A stretch of DNA of 64,000 nt. It comes from Hofstenia miamia (Eukaryota > Xenacoelomorpha > Acoela). The first letter of the stretch is position 1; each line of letters opens with the position of its first letter. The DNA lies in assembly GCA_004352715.1 (NCBI GenBank), contig SCFE01000107.1:878452-942451 (forward strand), read 5' to 3'. Below the pieces are notes generated by a model that saw only the letters and a program-made list of their open reading frames with translations, was not told where the DNA came from and made no database searches. Of this stretch, positions 1-12,560 are shown one piece after another. The translations under genes and the position numbers were made by a program.

Positions 1-2856
1 TATCTTACGATTTTTTCTTACAGTAGACAATTCTACAACAACTAAGGCTTATAAATTATTACTTAGTTCAATGTTTTTCCGCACTTTATGTTAAGCGAAA
101 GTAAAGTGATTGCCAAACACAAAAAAAATTTAAAAAATATACATTCTTCGGCACTTTGAGAAGAAAACGAGTACATTTTACGTAAAATACCATCAATATT
201 TGAATTTTGATGAAGATTCAAATTTGTTATCATTTTGGAATAACTCCGTTATAAAAACTTAAAAATAATTGCTCGATCTTACCGTTCAATTAAAGCCTCA
301 AAGGAAATTTGGCAAATGACTTCAATACCAAAACTTCTGAAAAATGTGTTCCAGCCTCCAACAACGGGGCAGGGTGATGGTCAAGGATAGATAGAACACA
401 TTGAGAAAATAAAGCCATCCTGATTTGACGTTTTGAAGCGAATTTATCAAAGAAGATAGCAATAAAAGTATTAATGCTAACTTTTTTAGAAAATAATTCG
501 TACAACTAGAAAAATAATGAAAGTATGATTTTTATTTTTGATATTTGTCTTGCAACAATATATTAGGAAAAGTAAAAAAATATCAGCGTTAAATCTTCCT
601 TCAAAATTTGAGTTATAGAAGAATTTATCAAAGAAGATAGCAATAAAAGTATTAATGCTAACTTTTTTAGAAAATAATTCGTACAACTAGAAAAATAATG
701 AAAGTATGATTTTTATTTTTGATATTTGTCTTGCAACAATATATTAGGAAAAGTAAAAAAATATCAGCGTTAAATCTTCCTTCAAAATTTGAGTTATAGA
801 AGAATTTATCAAAGGGGCGGATAGGATTAGGATTAAGGTTAGAACGAGATAGGGTGAAGGTTTGTCAGGACCATTCAGTCATTTGGGACTGGCGTTTTTT
901 ACTAAATATTTCAGTGGGACTGGAAGTAACAAAGGATTGAGATCAAAATATAGAACCTGTTATTACGAATTTAAGTAAGTTACTCAAAATTTTTGCAACT
1001 TTTGTGCAAAATAGAAGTGACTCCTTGGAACTATGATACGGGATATTTGTATGGAAGTGGTATTCGAAGAAACCGGATCAAAAATCATATGGACCTAAAT
1101 AAACTGAGATCAATATAATTCTGGTCTAGCAGAACCCTATTGCAAATGTATTTTCAGTGCAAATGTTGAAAGCTTTGTAATGGTCAATGCAGGTAAGTGA
1201 ATTTCAATGAATTCTGGAGGAGGTGTTCCTGTTTTCTTCAATCAGACCGATTATGAGCTAACATATTTTTAGCTATCTGTGTAGATCATGTCAATACTAT
1301 TTTTTATAACCAAAAAATTCCAAAATTTGATCTATGGCAACAAAACTTTTACCCGAAGTGGACAGTTTTCAATATGTTTTCCCCATTTTGAGAATTTATA
1401 TTCTTGCGCAAAATGCTCCATGCTCATTTGAGTCACATTATTTTTTTTAAAATGCCTAACATTTTGGTTTCACTAAGTTAATTTTTATTGAGTAAGATAA
1501 TATTTTTTTATATATAATAAACTTGTTGCAGGCGCTTATCAAAAATGTCTAAAGGAGGGGGTGGGGAATTCCTATCCGAGACATATAGGCCTAGGTAATT
1601 TTTTCGCCCTCCTATCATAATGCCGTACTCGCACGTGCATGATAAATAAACCTTTTTTGCACTTTTTGTCAAACAAAAAGAATGTTCATCAATATATCGA
1701 TCAGATCGTATGAGAATGAGTTGAAATTGGTCTGCCCCAAAGAAGGGGGGCAGGCGCAAGGCCCCTCCCTAAATACGCCCGTGGCTTGTTGTAGTTTAAG
1801 CACTCGCTAGGAGGAGTTTGATTCTTAACTGGTTATATATAAAAATCATTGAGTAAAATTGGTTGGGTTAAGGATGCACTAGGTGAGGCCGAGTAAGATT
1901 TTCAGATACTGCTTTTTTAGTTTGGAATTTAACACTTTGACTAAAAATTATTCAGCTACATATGCTTCGTGTGATGCTTCCAATAGAGTACACTTGTATA
2001 TATTTAAAAAACAATTATAGCACTGTGCACTTTTAACTGTGATTTGCACATGCATTCTAAAACAAAGATTTTACTTTATTTTACTATGGTTAGCTTACAC
2101 ATCTATTAACAAGACTTAATACAAGAGTCTAATGGGATTGGAAACTCCAAGATTATGGCAATATTTGTAAATATGAAATTTGTCAAGAAATTAATTTTTA
2201 AAAACTATTTGTATCTTACTATTTTGAAAATCTTTTTCGTCAAGATTGTGTGTAGGAGACTACATTTGTATCCTCCAATTCATAACCAGTGCACCCTGAT
2301 TTTACTTCCTATGTTTACATTACGTGTCATAAATGGTGCAATGACTAGCTTTCAAAGTTAAAAAACGACATAGTGACTAAATTTTTGGTATCAAATGCAA
2401 AATGATGCTTGAGTTGCTCTACGAGGCAAAAACTTTTATTGTGCATAATGTCAGAAAAAGCAAGTTTAATATAGTGTTATATTACAGATGGTCCCACCAG
2501 CTTATGGCAGCCCAAAAACATCACATCTAAATGTCTACAGCATTGTCCTATTGTGAACTTTGCAGTTGAAAGAACTTTTTAGGCATTGATATAATGAGCG
2601 ACCAGGACCAGCGACACAACCTAACAGAGATGAACATTTAAAAATGTGTATTTTGTGCTTACAATGTTGCTTATTTTAAGCCCTTTGTCTTATTTTTTGA
2701 AATTTTAGGTTTTTGTTTTTAAAATCTTATGTTATTGCTGAAAATTCCAGCCAATAAACTTTCACAAGAATTGTTTTTTTAATATTAAGTTTTTGATTGG
2801 TAAAAAATAATAAGCACTTTTTTGAAATTTTGAGCTGTACATTATCTGAAGTAATT
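1..2856. other. Upstream non-coding stretch
   Basis: I see no credible gene before the first receptor exon. Apart from the exact 181-bp tandem duplication (441-802), the stretch holds a short run of TTAGG-like words near 820-850 and, at about 1530-1790, a GC-richer block ending in a CCCTAAATACGCCCGTGG-like edge that resembles the termini of dispersed invertebrate MITEs. Promoter elements of the receptor gene must lie here, but none is recognisable by eye. Confidence 0.5.
441..802. repeat. Exact 181-bp tandem duplication
   Basis: The unit 441-621 is repeated at 622-802 with no difference that I can find, and the first bases of a third unit (aatttatcaaa) follow at 803. Perfect identity means either a very recent duplication or an assembly artefact. 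The unit is AT-rich and has no coding signal. Confidence 0.9.
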
Positions 2857-2972
2857 ATGAGGTTTCAGTTGCTCTTTCTGGCTTTTGCTGTATATTTTAC
2901 ATATAATTCGGCATGTAGAGAAAATATGGGCTTTAATTGCCCATTTTGTCCATCTCTTTTTAAATGTCCCGG
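2857..2972 (+). CDS. Receptor A exon 1: signal peptide and start of LDLa 1
   Basis: The exon starts at ATG 2857, codes for a basic n-region and a hydrophobic stretch (FQLLFLAFAVYF), then CPFCPSLFKCPG, the first half of an LDLa module. The donor is gg|gtatgt and leaves 2 nt of a codon (phase 2). The next exon begins with A, completing Gly and continuing the module with NECIG. Confidence 0.8.
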
Positions 2973-5900
2973 GTATGTACTTTTTTATATTAGATTAAAT
3001 TTTTTATATTAGACTATGTTTATGTATTATTGCTGCAAATGTGTCAAATAATATTCATTTTTCCAAATAAAAATTTTCTTTTATTAAAAATAGGCAGTCC
3101 AGACTTGAATAATTGAATAATTTATAAATGGTAAATATATCAAATTTTTACAAAAGATAATAATTTCATAAATATCTAATATATTTAGACTGTCTAACAG
3201 AACTCAATAACTATTCTACTTTTTAAAACCTTTTATCTAGAAATGAATGCATTGGCATAGACGCAGTAAATGATGGATTTTCTAATTGCAGTGATGTTCA
3301 CAGAACATTTGGTGACGAAGGACGTCAATACGGTTGCTTTGCTTCAAGTCATTTTAGAAAATATTATGCTTGCCCAGATTTCAACATTTGTCTTCTTTCC
3401 TCTTATTTTTGCGATGGGATATCTGATTGCCCTTTCGGAACTGATGAGCAAAATTGTAATCCGTGCAATGATAGACTCAGATGCATAAATGACACATGTA
3501 ACTCACAGTACAATGAATGTCAAAATGACACAAATTGTCAAAAATATATTTCAGATTCAAACTGTTGTTCACAGGAAACACCATTCTGTTCTGTAGATAA
3601 CCTAGCAGTCTCTGATATGCAATTCAGTAAGTCGAATTTTAAAAAATATCTTTACAAACAGGAATGGAAGCTTTGTGAACATGTCTTATCAATCGCAAGC
3701 TTTATATTAATTGAATGTATATTTGTTTTAATAATACTATGCTGTTGTGATTTAGTTAACGTTCAAGTATGCATTGTGCAAATCCAAACCTTATACATTT
3801 AGAATGCAGGCATTATCAGTGCCTTCCATCAGATTCCTGCAAAGAACCAATTAATAGTGTTTGTCTTAATCATTGCAAAAACGGATACAGTTGCCTAATG
3901 TCTGGCAAATGCATTATGAAGAGCCAAATATGTGATGGAAAAATAGATTGTACTAGCGAAGTGAGTGATGTTAGTGATGAAGCATATTGCTGTAATGAAA
4001 CCTTTTTCAAATGCCAAAAAGGGGAATGCATTCGAATTAACAGATTGTGTGATGGAATATTGCATTGTGAAAATGGCGAAGATGAAGGAAGACAAGTAAG
4101 AGCTAATTGTTGTTTTCTGACCATATTTCTCAATTTAATTTTTAAATTTTTAGAGGAAGCAATAAAAATTGTAATAATAAAATTTAATGCTCAATTCAAT
4201 ATACCAAAGTAATTTATGCCAACACACTTTATTGATTTGTAAGCATCATTTGATATAGCATTGGCATTAATAAACAATATTTACATTCTTTGCCATTAAA
4301 ATATAAAAAAATCATAATCTAAACATAGATTATAATCGATTGACTTTTGTCAAATATAGAGTTCGATTTATTTTAAAATTCACTTATCTAATGAATCTTG
4401 AGTTCATACTGTAATTATAATAAGGAATGAATTTTGTCTTGATGAAAGGTATCAAAAATTCCAAATACGACAATTATAAAAAACTATATATATATATATA
4501 TATATTTAATATATATATATATATATATATAATCTAATTTATCAATTTATCCAGTGACAAGAAATGTAATTAATTAATTCTGATGTAAAAATATTCGTTT
4601 ATTAGTGGTCAGTTTCAAAGCCCTTTATGTTGGCCATATCTGGGTATTACGCTTAATTCCAATCTAAATTTCATTAAATATGTCTTCGGAATTCTAGCCA
4701 ATGTTTATCTCATTTTTAACTCCATACATTTCGTTAGTAAGATTTTTAAAGACTGTAAATTTTGTTGCTAAGTATGTTTTTAAGACGTAAATACTACCAG
4801 TGATAACATAGGGATCTCCTGCCTGGTTAATTTTAACTTCGAAGAACAATAGATCTAAAATCTTTTGCTTTACTGGACTTCTCTTGAATTGTGAGTATTA
4901 TTAAAGTTTTTCTAGATGAAACCGTCTGTTTGATTATGAAAATTTAAAATTATGTTTTTCATCTTCTTCATAATCAACTTCATGGGACTTCTTGAATCAT
5001 GGTACTCTAACTGCTGTTTTGTCGCATACTACTACCCGATTATCTTGTTATACAACTAATGTCGGATGGTGAGTTTAATTCAAACAGATCAATTTTCTTA
5101 AAAAGTTTCTTAAACTTAAAACTCTTCTGTAAGTTCTCCAAGAATTCCAATCAATTTTGGTCTAACAAATATGTATCGACACACAATGGCACATTAATTT
5201 AAATAATTTAATTTACACAATTTACTCTTGGGTGTGTTATTTTTAAAGTTATGTGTTATAAAACATTTGTAAATATATAATTCGGATGAAATATATTATG
5301 AGTAACTAGAAAATGTATATTTACACCTTGAAAAATTTTCAATACTACTTGGCATTCTCCCATGCTTATAATAAGCAGTGCACGACTGTTGTGACATAAA
5401 TTGGTTTACAATACACATGCAATATTTGGAAGACAGCTTTTTCAGTTTCTCAGAATTTTCATCTACCATTGGTTTATTTGATTCTGATATTAAGATAATA
5501 TCTTCAATAATTATAAAATTTAGGCCATTCTTTGTAATGCTTTCTTTGTCTATGCAAAAACTTTATTGATGACCATGTTTACACCAATGTTGTCTAGTCA
5601 ATAACATTATTAGTACTTATTTTATTTAGCATTTTCTTTTAGGCCGGATGCAACATTTATCCATTAATATGTGAAACATCAACATTTCATGATTTAGATT
5701 ATCAGGCATATCTGCATACAAATCAATTCGAAACATTTGTTGAATATATTGTTCGTAAACATACAATTCAGACCGACTTAATCTTGTACACATGTTACAA
5801 TCCAAATTGGAAAGAACGGTTTTTTCACAAAATAGCAAGCGAGCATAATTTATCTTCATTTGCATATGCTTTAACAAACGCAGTAAATATCACAATTTCT

Positions 5901-8900
5901 ATATGTCTATTGTCATTTGGGATTTTAGCAAATTTGATTATATTTGCATTTTCAGTAAGTTTTGTGGTCATTGAAAATAATTTGAACTTTCTTTTAATAA
6001 GTTTTGCTTCAACATCCGATTTCGTAAGTGCTTTTCCATTTTTATCCATTTTATTTCATTTACATTAAAGCCTTTAAGGTCATGGCCATACAAATAAGAG
6101 TATGCAAGAAATCCTTTCACATGATTTGCTAGACCCAGTTCTCCAAGAGAATTAGTATTACTGCAATTTTTCCAGTAGCATATCTTTTTTTGTTTGTTAT
6201 ACAGCTATTTCTGTTAAAAAATTCAAATATTTCATCAGAGAATTTTACTGTTGAATTCTTACTAGAATATTATGTATTTGGCAGACATTTTTGAAAATTA
6301 TTCATGATCCTATAAAAATTTTTTAACAGCTTGTAGTTCAAAATCTATTAACACTATGCTAAATCTTAAAGCACCTCGGCATAGAAAAGAATCTCATATC
6401 TCTTTTTCGCTTTTAATCCGCGATTCGGCTATTTCTAATCGATGCGTGCTTCTCGACCTCAGGATTTGGGCACTGCATGCGTCAATGGGGTTGGGAAAAT
6501 TCTTTGTAAATGTAGAAAACAGTTTGTACTTTTAAGATTAATTGAACAACTTACCTCTTTTGTACCCCAATATTTATATAAAAATATACCTTATTTTACT
6601 AGATTCATTAAATGTACTTGTCTACATATAAAAGGTTTTGCGTTTTGAACAATTTCAAACTCTTTATTCAGTTATCTTGTAGCAGAAATCATATTTAGTT
6701 GACGAGTTCAGTACGACCAGTAATCCTACTGTTTGAATACCTTAAGCCAATAGTAATTTACAATGATATAGTTTACACTAGTCACGGAATTTCATTCGAT
6801 CCTCCACCCTTTATTAACTGGTGCAGAATTGTAAATATCATTCGATGTATGAATCAATACTTTTCTCCATGGATATTTGTATTTATTGCAATTGAAAGGT
6901 ACATAGTAATGAACTGTATAAATGCTAAGGAAATTTTATCAACAAGAAACAGGTACGTTTGCCTTCATCATTTGTTTCATTATTTTAAAACTTTAATGAA
7001 ATATCATTATTTAGAATTGATCTGCTCAATACTTTTTCTTTTAGATTCACCACTGTAGCTGTATTGGTGTTTCTTACAATTGTATTGGGGTTTTGGTTTG
7101 CATTTAATGCCCACTGGAATTTTATGTCATATGAGAAACGCTACGTAATACATGATCTTAATGCACATTGCCATTTTGGGATATTTTTATCTTATGTTGA
7201 AGTTGAACAGTATACGACTATTCTAAGATTTCCTGGTGGCCATAATATGATCGCAATGCTCGCAAACAACATAATTGAAATGCTGCTCACAGTTATTTTG
7301 CCTGCTTCATTGCAAGTAAGCTCCTAATTATAAGAATATAACTGATATAATTGCAACTAGCACATAGAATTTAACCATTACAAATGGAGTATATGACATA
7401 CAATAATAATAAATTTGTGTGTATCAGAGTTGTAAACAGGTTAGAACCAACCCATACAAAATTTTTGCTTTCCCATTCAACCCACCCGAGCCATATATAA
7501 CTCTTAACATTTTCACCCATCTCGTCCAAGGCGTGAAATACAAAAATGTAAACAATTAAATTTCATTAAATGTTTCATGTATTTTCAGAAACATGGATTT
7601 TGTAACAGTTTTGAATGATAATCTATTTTTTAGCTTTGTTAATGGTGAGTCCTAAAAAACTGCTATTTAGATCTGTATCACCCATATATTGCTTATAATG
7701 TTTAAACAACAATTGTTTGCCCAATAACTATTTTGGCACATTCAGAACGTCAGCAGTGATTTACTTTTGTAGGAAATAACACTAATTGGTGCAATATTTC
7801 TCCACCTGACCAAACTAATTTTTTTTTGATGAGTCCTTGTTGTACCCAGTACTTTTTAAGAAGTGCGGTACTTTTATCCCCCCAAATAATTTCAAAAATT
7901 GCTAATTATTCAATAAAATAATAATAACTTTAATCCTACCCTTGGTCTCTATATTAGCATTTTTTGGAATAAAAACTTATGCTCTCATTGTTCCTGTTGA
8001 TGATTGGCCTCTTTCCATATGTGCATTGACGAGATGAATTGACGTAAAGAATGCGAGATAAATGTTGAATTTAGCATGTGGGTGCTGCAAATTTATTTCA
8101 TCCAATAATCTGAATAATGTTTAAATAGTTTCCCTACCTGACTAGAATCATTATCATGGTTTGGATTCATACCCTGGTATAATTCAAATGAGCATAGGTT
8201 CCAATTGTGAGCATACCAACACTATACTTTGAAATCAAAACAAGTTGGTTTTGAACACATAAACTTCTCACACCTGCATTTTCCATAATACTGAATCATA
8301 CTTTCATCCACATCAACATTTTACTCCTGTTGCATATATTGAATAAAAGGTTTTTCAAAGACGTAAGAAGTGGTTGCAATTTACAAAACTTGCGTTTTAG
8401 TCCACCACCTACTAATGATTTGCAATGTGTCGTAGATTAATTTACATCAACATTGAATTTCAAGTTTTTGACTTCACAAACTACTAGCGTGCACTATAGT
8501 GCACAGGAAGATTTTAAAAAATTTCAACTTGTTAATAAATTTTTTTTATGCTAATAGACTTGTTGTTGTAATTTATGATAAAAATGAAATGAAGAAATTA
8601 TATAACTTGCATGATTTGCAAAAATAATAATTAGTTAAATACTTGCCACTTGTAAGGGGGCTATTGACTTCTTTTGATGTCAATTGCTAATAATGAGTTA
8701 GAATAACTAATATATTATGAATTTCTGCTAGATTGAGATGCAAATAGATGCGCTTAGATTATTTTGTTACAACAAACAAAGCTATATAAAAAAGGGAAAA
8801 GTCCGTGTACTGTCGTTGATGCTAGTAAATAATGGGCTAACCCACTGACCCAAGCTTTTTAAATGTATGTATATTTCATCAATTATTATATTAATTCGCT

Positions 8901-11900
8901 TCTGGCGATATTTGATGTCTACAAAGACACTTCTCATTAGAGTATTAACCTCTTTTATGCTTGCAATGCAATTCCTAGTAAAATAGTTTGGAATTTTTTG
9001 AATACATATTGCCAATTGCTGCCAACACTTGGAAAATATTTGAATTTTTTAAAATTATTTGATATACATTTTGGCAAAGAGATGCATCGATTAATTTACA
9101 ATTTGACAAAAAATTATTTTTGGATTTCAAACAGCTTGGTTATTGTTAAAAAACTGTTATAACTTACATGAAACGAAATTATGGATTGACACTAAATACT
9201 TAACTTACATTTGTTTAGGCAAAGCTAAAATTATTTGTTAACTAAAATAGTCTATTGAAATGGAAAAAATTAATTTTGCTTACTGCTTAAATACTAAGGT
9301 TTTGCTTTACTTTAAAGAAATTTGTTGCTAAGTAATCCATAATAAAAAAACTGCCGAAAAATCCAAAATTTTAGCAAAAAATCCCAATAATTTTTCCAGG
9401 AATAGCTTTTAAAATTCCCAAGTATTTTTCAGTTTAAGCTTTATGTGGAAATAGCATGTAATTGCAGAGAAATTGGTAACATTAGAAACTTCAGAAAAAA
9501 TAAATTGATAGATTGCAATAGTTTGATAAAGCAGACTGAGGGATGTAAATTATAATTATTATCAAAATACATTTTTGACAACATTCTTTTCAAACAACAC
9601 TTTGAAAATGTGTAAACACCATAACACTTCAACTGAAATTGCAGGAACTCAATGCTATACATAGTTTTTGCTTGTTCTAATTTGACAATCCATCTTGTTA
9701 ATGGCATAAAAATCCAAGAAACGGACAGGGTAAGAAGCTTCAAGTATGATATTGATAATTAAGCTGTCAAGCTTTGTAGTTGGCCAGGGTAGTCCAAAAT
9801 GGGTGTATCCGTTAATTTTTCAAAGTTAATCATTGCCTTTAATCAACTGCAATGACACTTATAACACAACTACACAGCAAACAAGATTCAACAGCTATGA
9901 ATGTATTGCAATCCACACTAATTCACTGTAAACAATACAATTTTAATAATTGGGCCATATCGTTAATTAAATAGTCAAATTTTTGTGTTATTGATCATCT
10001 TTGCGTAGAAATCTATATAGGCCTATATTGTTCACATTTTGATTATTGTCAATTCAATTGTAAATCGGCATCATGTGTATTTAAGTGTCTTTGAGTAAAT
10101 GCATTTCATAGGCTCTTAGTCTGCTTTCTTAACCATTAGTGCCATACATGGGTCTGGGTCTGAGTCCAACACGTTTATTTAAAATACAGAAGAAATACAT
10201 AAATTGTAAAAAAAATTTCCGCTATATTTCTCTAATTTTTGTGCTCTATTTTTTGCTTTTTCTAACTTAATTTTTAAGGAGCTACGTGTGATAGACATTA
10301 TTTAGTTCATATGAGCAACCTAAATTTTGTGAACAATGGAGTAATGGCCCAATTTGCTCTGTTTTAGAAATGCTTCCACAATAAGGGAATCGCGCTGATT
10401 TAGTAAAACGAACATTTCTCATCGACATAATAAGAACCTGCCTTTTGTTATCTTTCAGTAGATCGAAAACTTGCTTCTTATTGTTAATTTGGTCACGAAA
10501 TTATTTATTATAAAGAACATAGGTATTAAATTTTGCACAAATATCTTAATTTGCTCCTTAAAATTGCATTTGCCAATATCAAAGTTTTTGCAGTAATATG
10601 TTATTAACTATCCTTTGAATGATAATGTAAGTCACACGTCCATTAAAGAATGTCCATTAGATTTTTTATTTAAAACTATGTAAAAATCAAAAATAAAATT
10701 TTGGAAAATTACCACATAAATTTATATCTAAAAAAAATAGAATATTGACAAACTATGTTTATGGGATTTACAAACCTTCGTTTTTACACAAAAATTTTCA
10801 TCTTTAAAATGAACATCTCTTTTGTCAATACGAATTTAAAGAAATCACAATTATGAGTTGATACAGTGTCAGCAGTAATTTCTTGTTGTAAGTGTGAATT
10901 AAGGTTAATAAGAGGTACGTGAGCACAAGGATGATTAGGTCAAAAACACCACAAAATTATTCAAGCTAAAGGACTTGACCAATTCACCCCATCTCCCATA
11001 TAGTGAATCATGGATTTTATATAACTCTTGAGTTTATTATAATATACAATTTGTTTAGGAATTTATATCATTCTAGACTGCAATACACTAATTTGTTTCT
11101 TTTGGTCCTTACAACAATTAGTTACTAATTATAATGCCTATTTAATAAATTTTAAGTTACGTTCAGAAAAAAAGTGCGTTTCTAAAAAATTTATTCATAT
11201 TTTGAATGAAATTGTTTTCAAACAGTTCTGCACAAATAAAGCATATAAAATAAATAAGAATACCTTATAAGTCTTAACATGACAACATGTATACAATTGC
11301 ATAGAACATAGTTCTGCGTGCTGTTTCATATTTAGATGTGCAATTTTGAATCAACAAAAATGATTAGAAATTCATCATCAATCAGAATGACTCTCAAAAA
11401 GAGAGATTTGACAAACTTTTTTTTAGGAATCTTGTAAATGTACGCCCGAACATTTAGCACCCCTTGATTAGTTCTACACTCGTATGTTAAGGTCTACTAT
11501 CAGTGTCTATTGTAATGTAATATGCTTAAAAGTCGAAGTGCATCACTACAGTACTTTAAATATACTACGTTTTAAGAGACACACATTTTTAAGAACGCCC
11601 TTTTTCCTGAACCCCCTATATATCAATAAATAAAACACTTCAATAGTTTATATTGTTAATGAACAAGAACCAGTAGAATATTGAAATTGGAATTTGGGTC
11701 AAGCGCATTAAAAAGTCAAAATAGCGTGGATTGGTTGAGTCTACATATCTAGGCCCATTTACAGCTCTGTTCATTTATTTAGTAAAAATATAGTACAAAA
11801 CATGTGTAGACTACTTGCCAGACAAAAACGATAAACTACTGTGGGAGACATTTTAACAGAGACTTCAAAAATGTGTTCGCTTCACTATTCAACTCTTAGC

Positions 11901-12210
11901 CAGAAATTGTTAACACTAGAAACACGACGGTAAGTCAAGATGTAAAATGTTTCAAATTCATTAAATTGGAATGCCTTCAAAAATTGATTATTTCTGACAA
12001 TTTATAATAAATTTTAACTTAGTTTCTGTTCTATGGAGGAATATTGCTCAAAAAAAGGAAGATATCAGGAGAAAATTTTAAGAAGTTTCAACAGAAGTTA
12101 ACAAGAATTTGTCTCACAGCAAACTTAATTTTCTTCATTTTGAGCTGCCCTCTGATTGTGCAAAAATCTTTAAAGTTCTTTCATGCATTTAAGGTAGGAA
12201 ATTTTTTTAT

Positions 12211-12246
<36 letters not shown>

Positions 12247-12528
12247 TAAGCAAACTGAGCTTTCTAATATTATTTGAATNNNNNNNNNNNNNNNNNNNNN
12301 NNNNNNNNNNNNNNNNNNNNNNNNNNNNNNNNNNNNNNNNNNNNNNNNNNNNNNNNNNNNNNNNNNNNNNNNNNNNNNNNNNNNNNNNNNNNNNNNNNNN
12401 NNNNNNNNNNNNNNNNNNNNNNNNNNNNNNNNNNNNNNNNNNNNNNNNNNNNNNNNNNNNNNNNNNNNNNNNNNNNNNNNNNNNNNNNNNNNNNNNNNNN
12501 NNNNNNNNNNNNNNNNNNNNNNNNNNNN

Positions 12529-12560
<32 letters not shown>

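Noticed and set aside
816-870. TTAGG-like words that could suggest a telomeric repeat
   Set aside because: Only a few irregular copies, and normal sequence continues on both sides.
3870-4133. Minus-strand ORFs over the LDLa exons (also 5626-5877, 5825-6049, 31185-31463)
   Set aside because: Shadows of the receptor exons on the other strand, with no motif.
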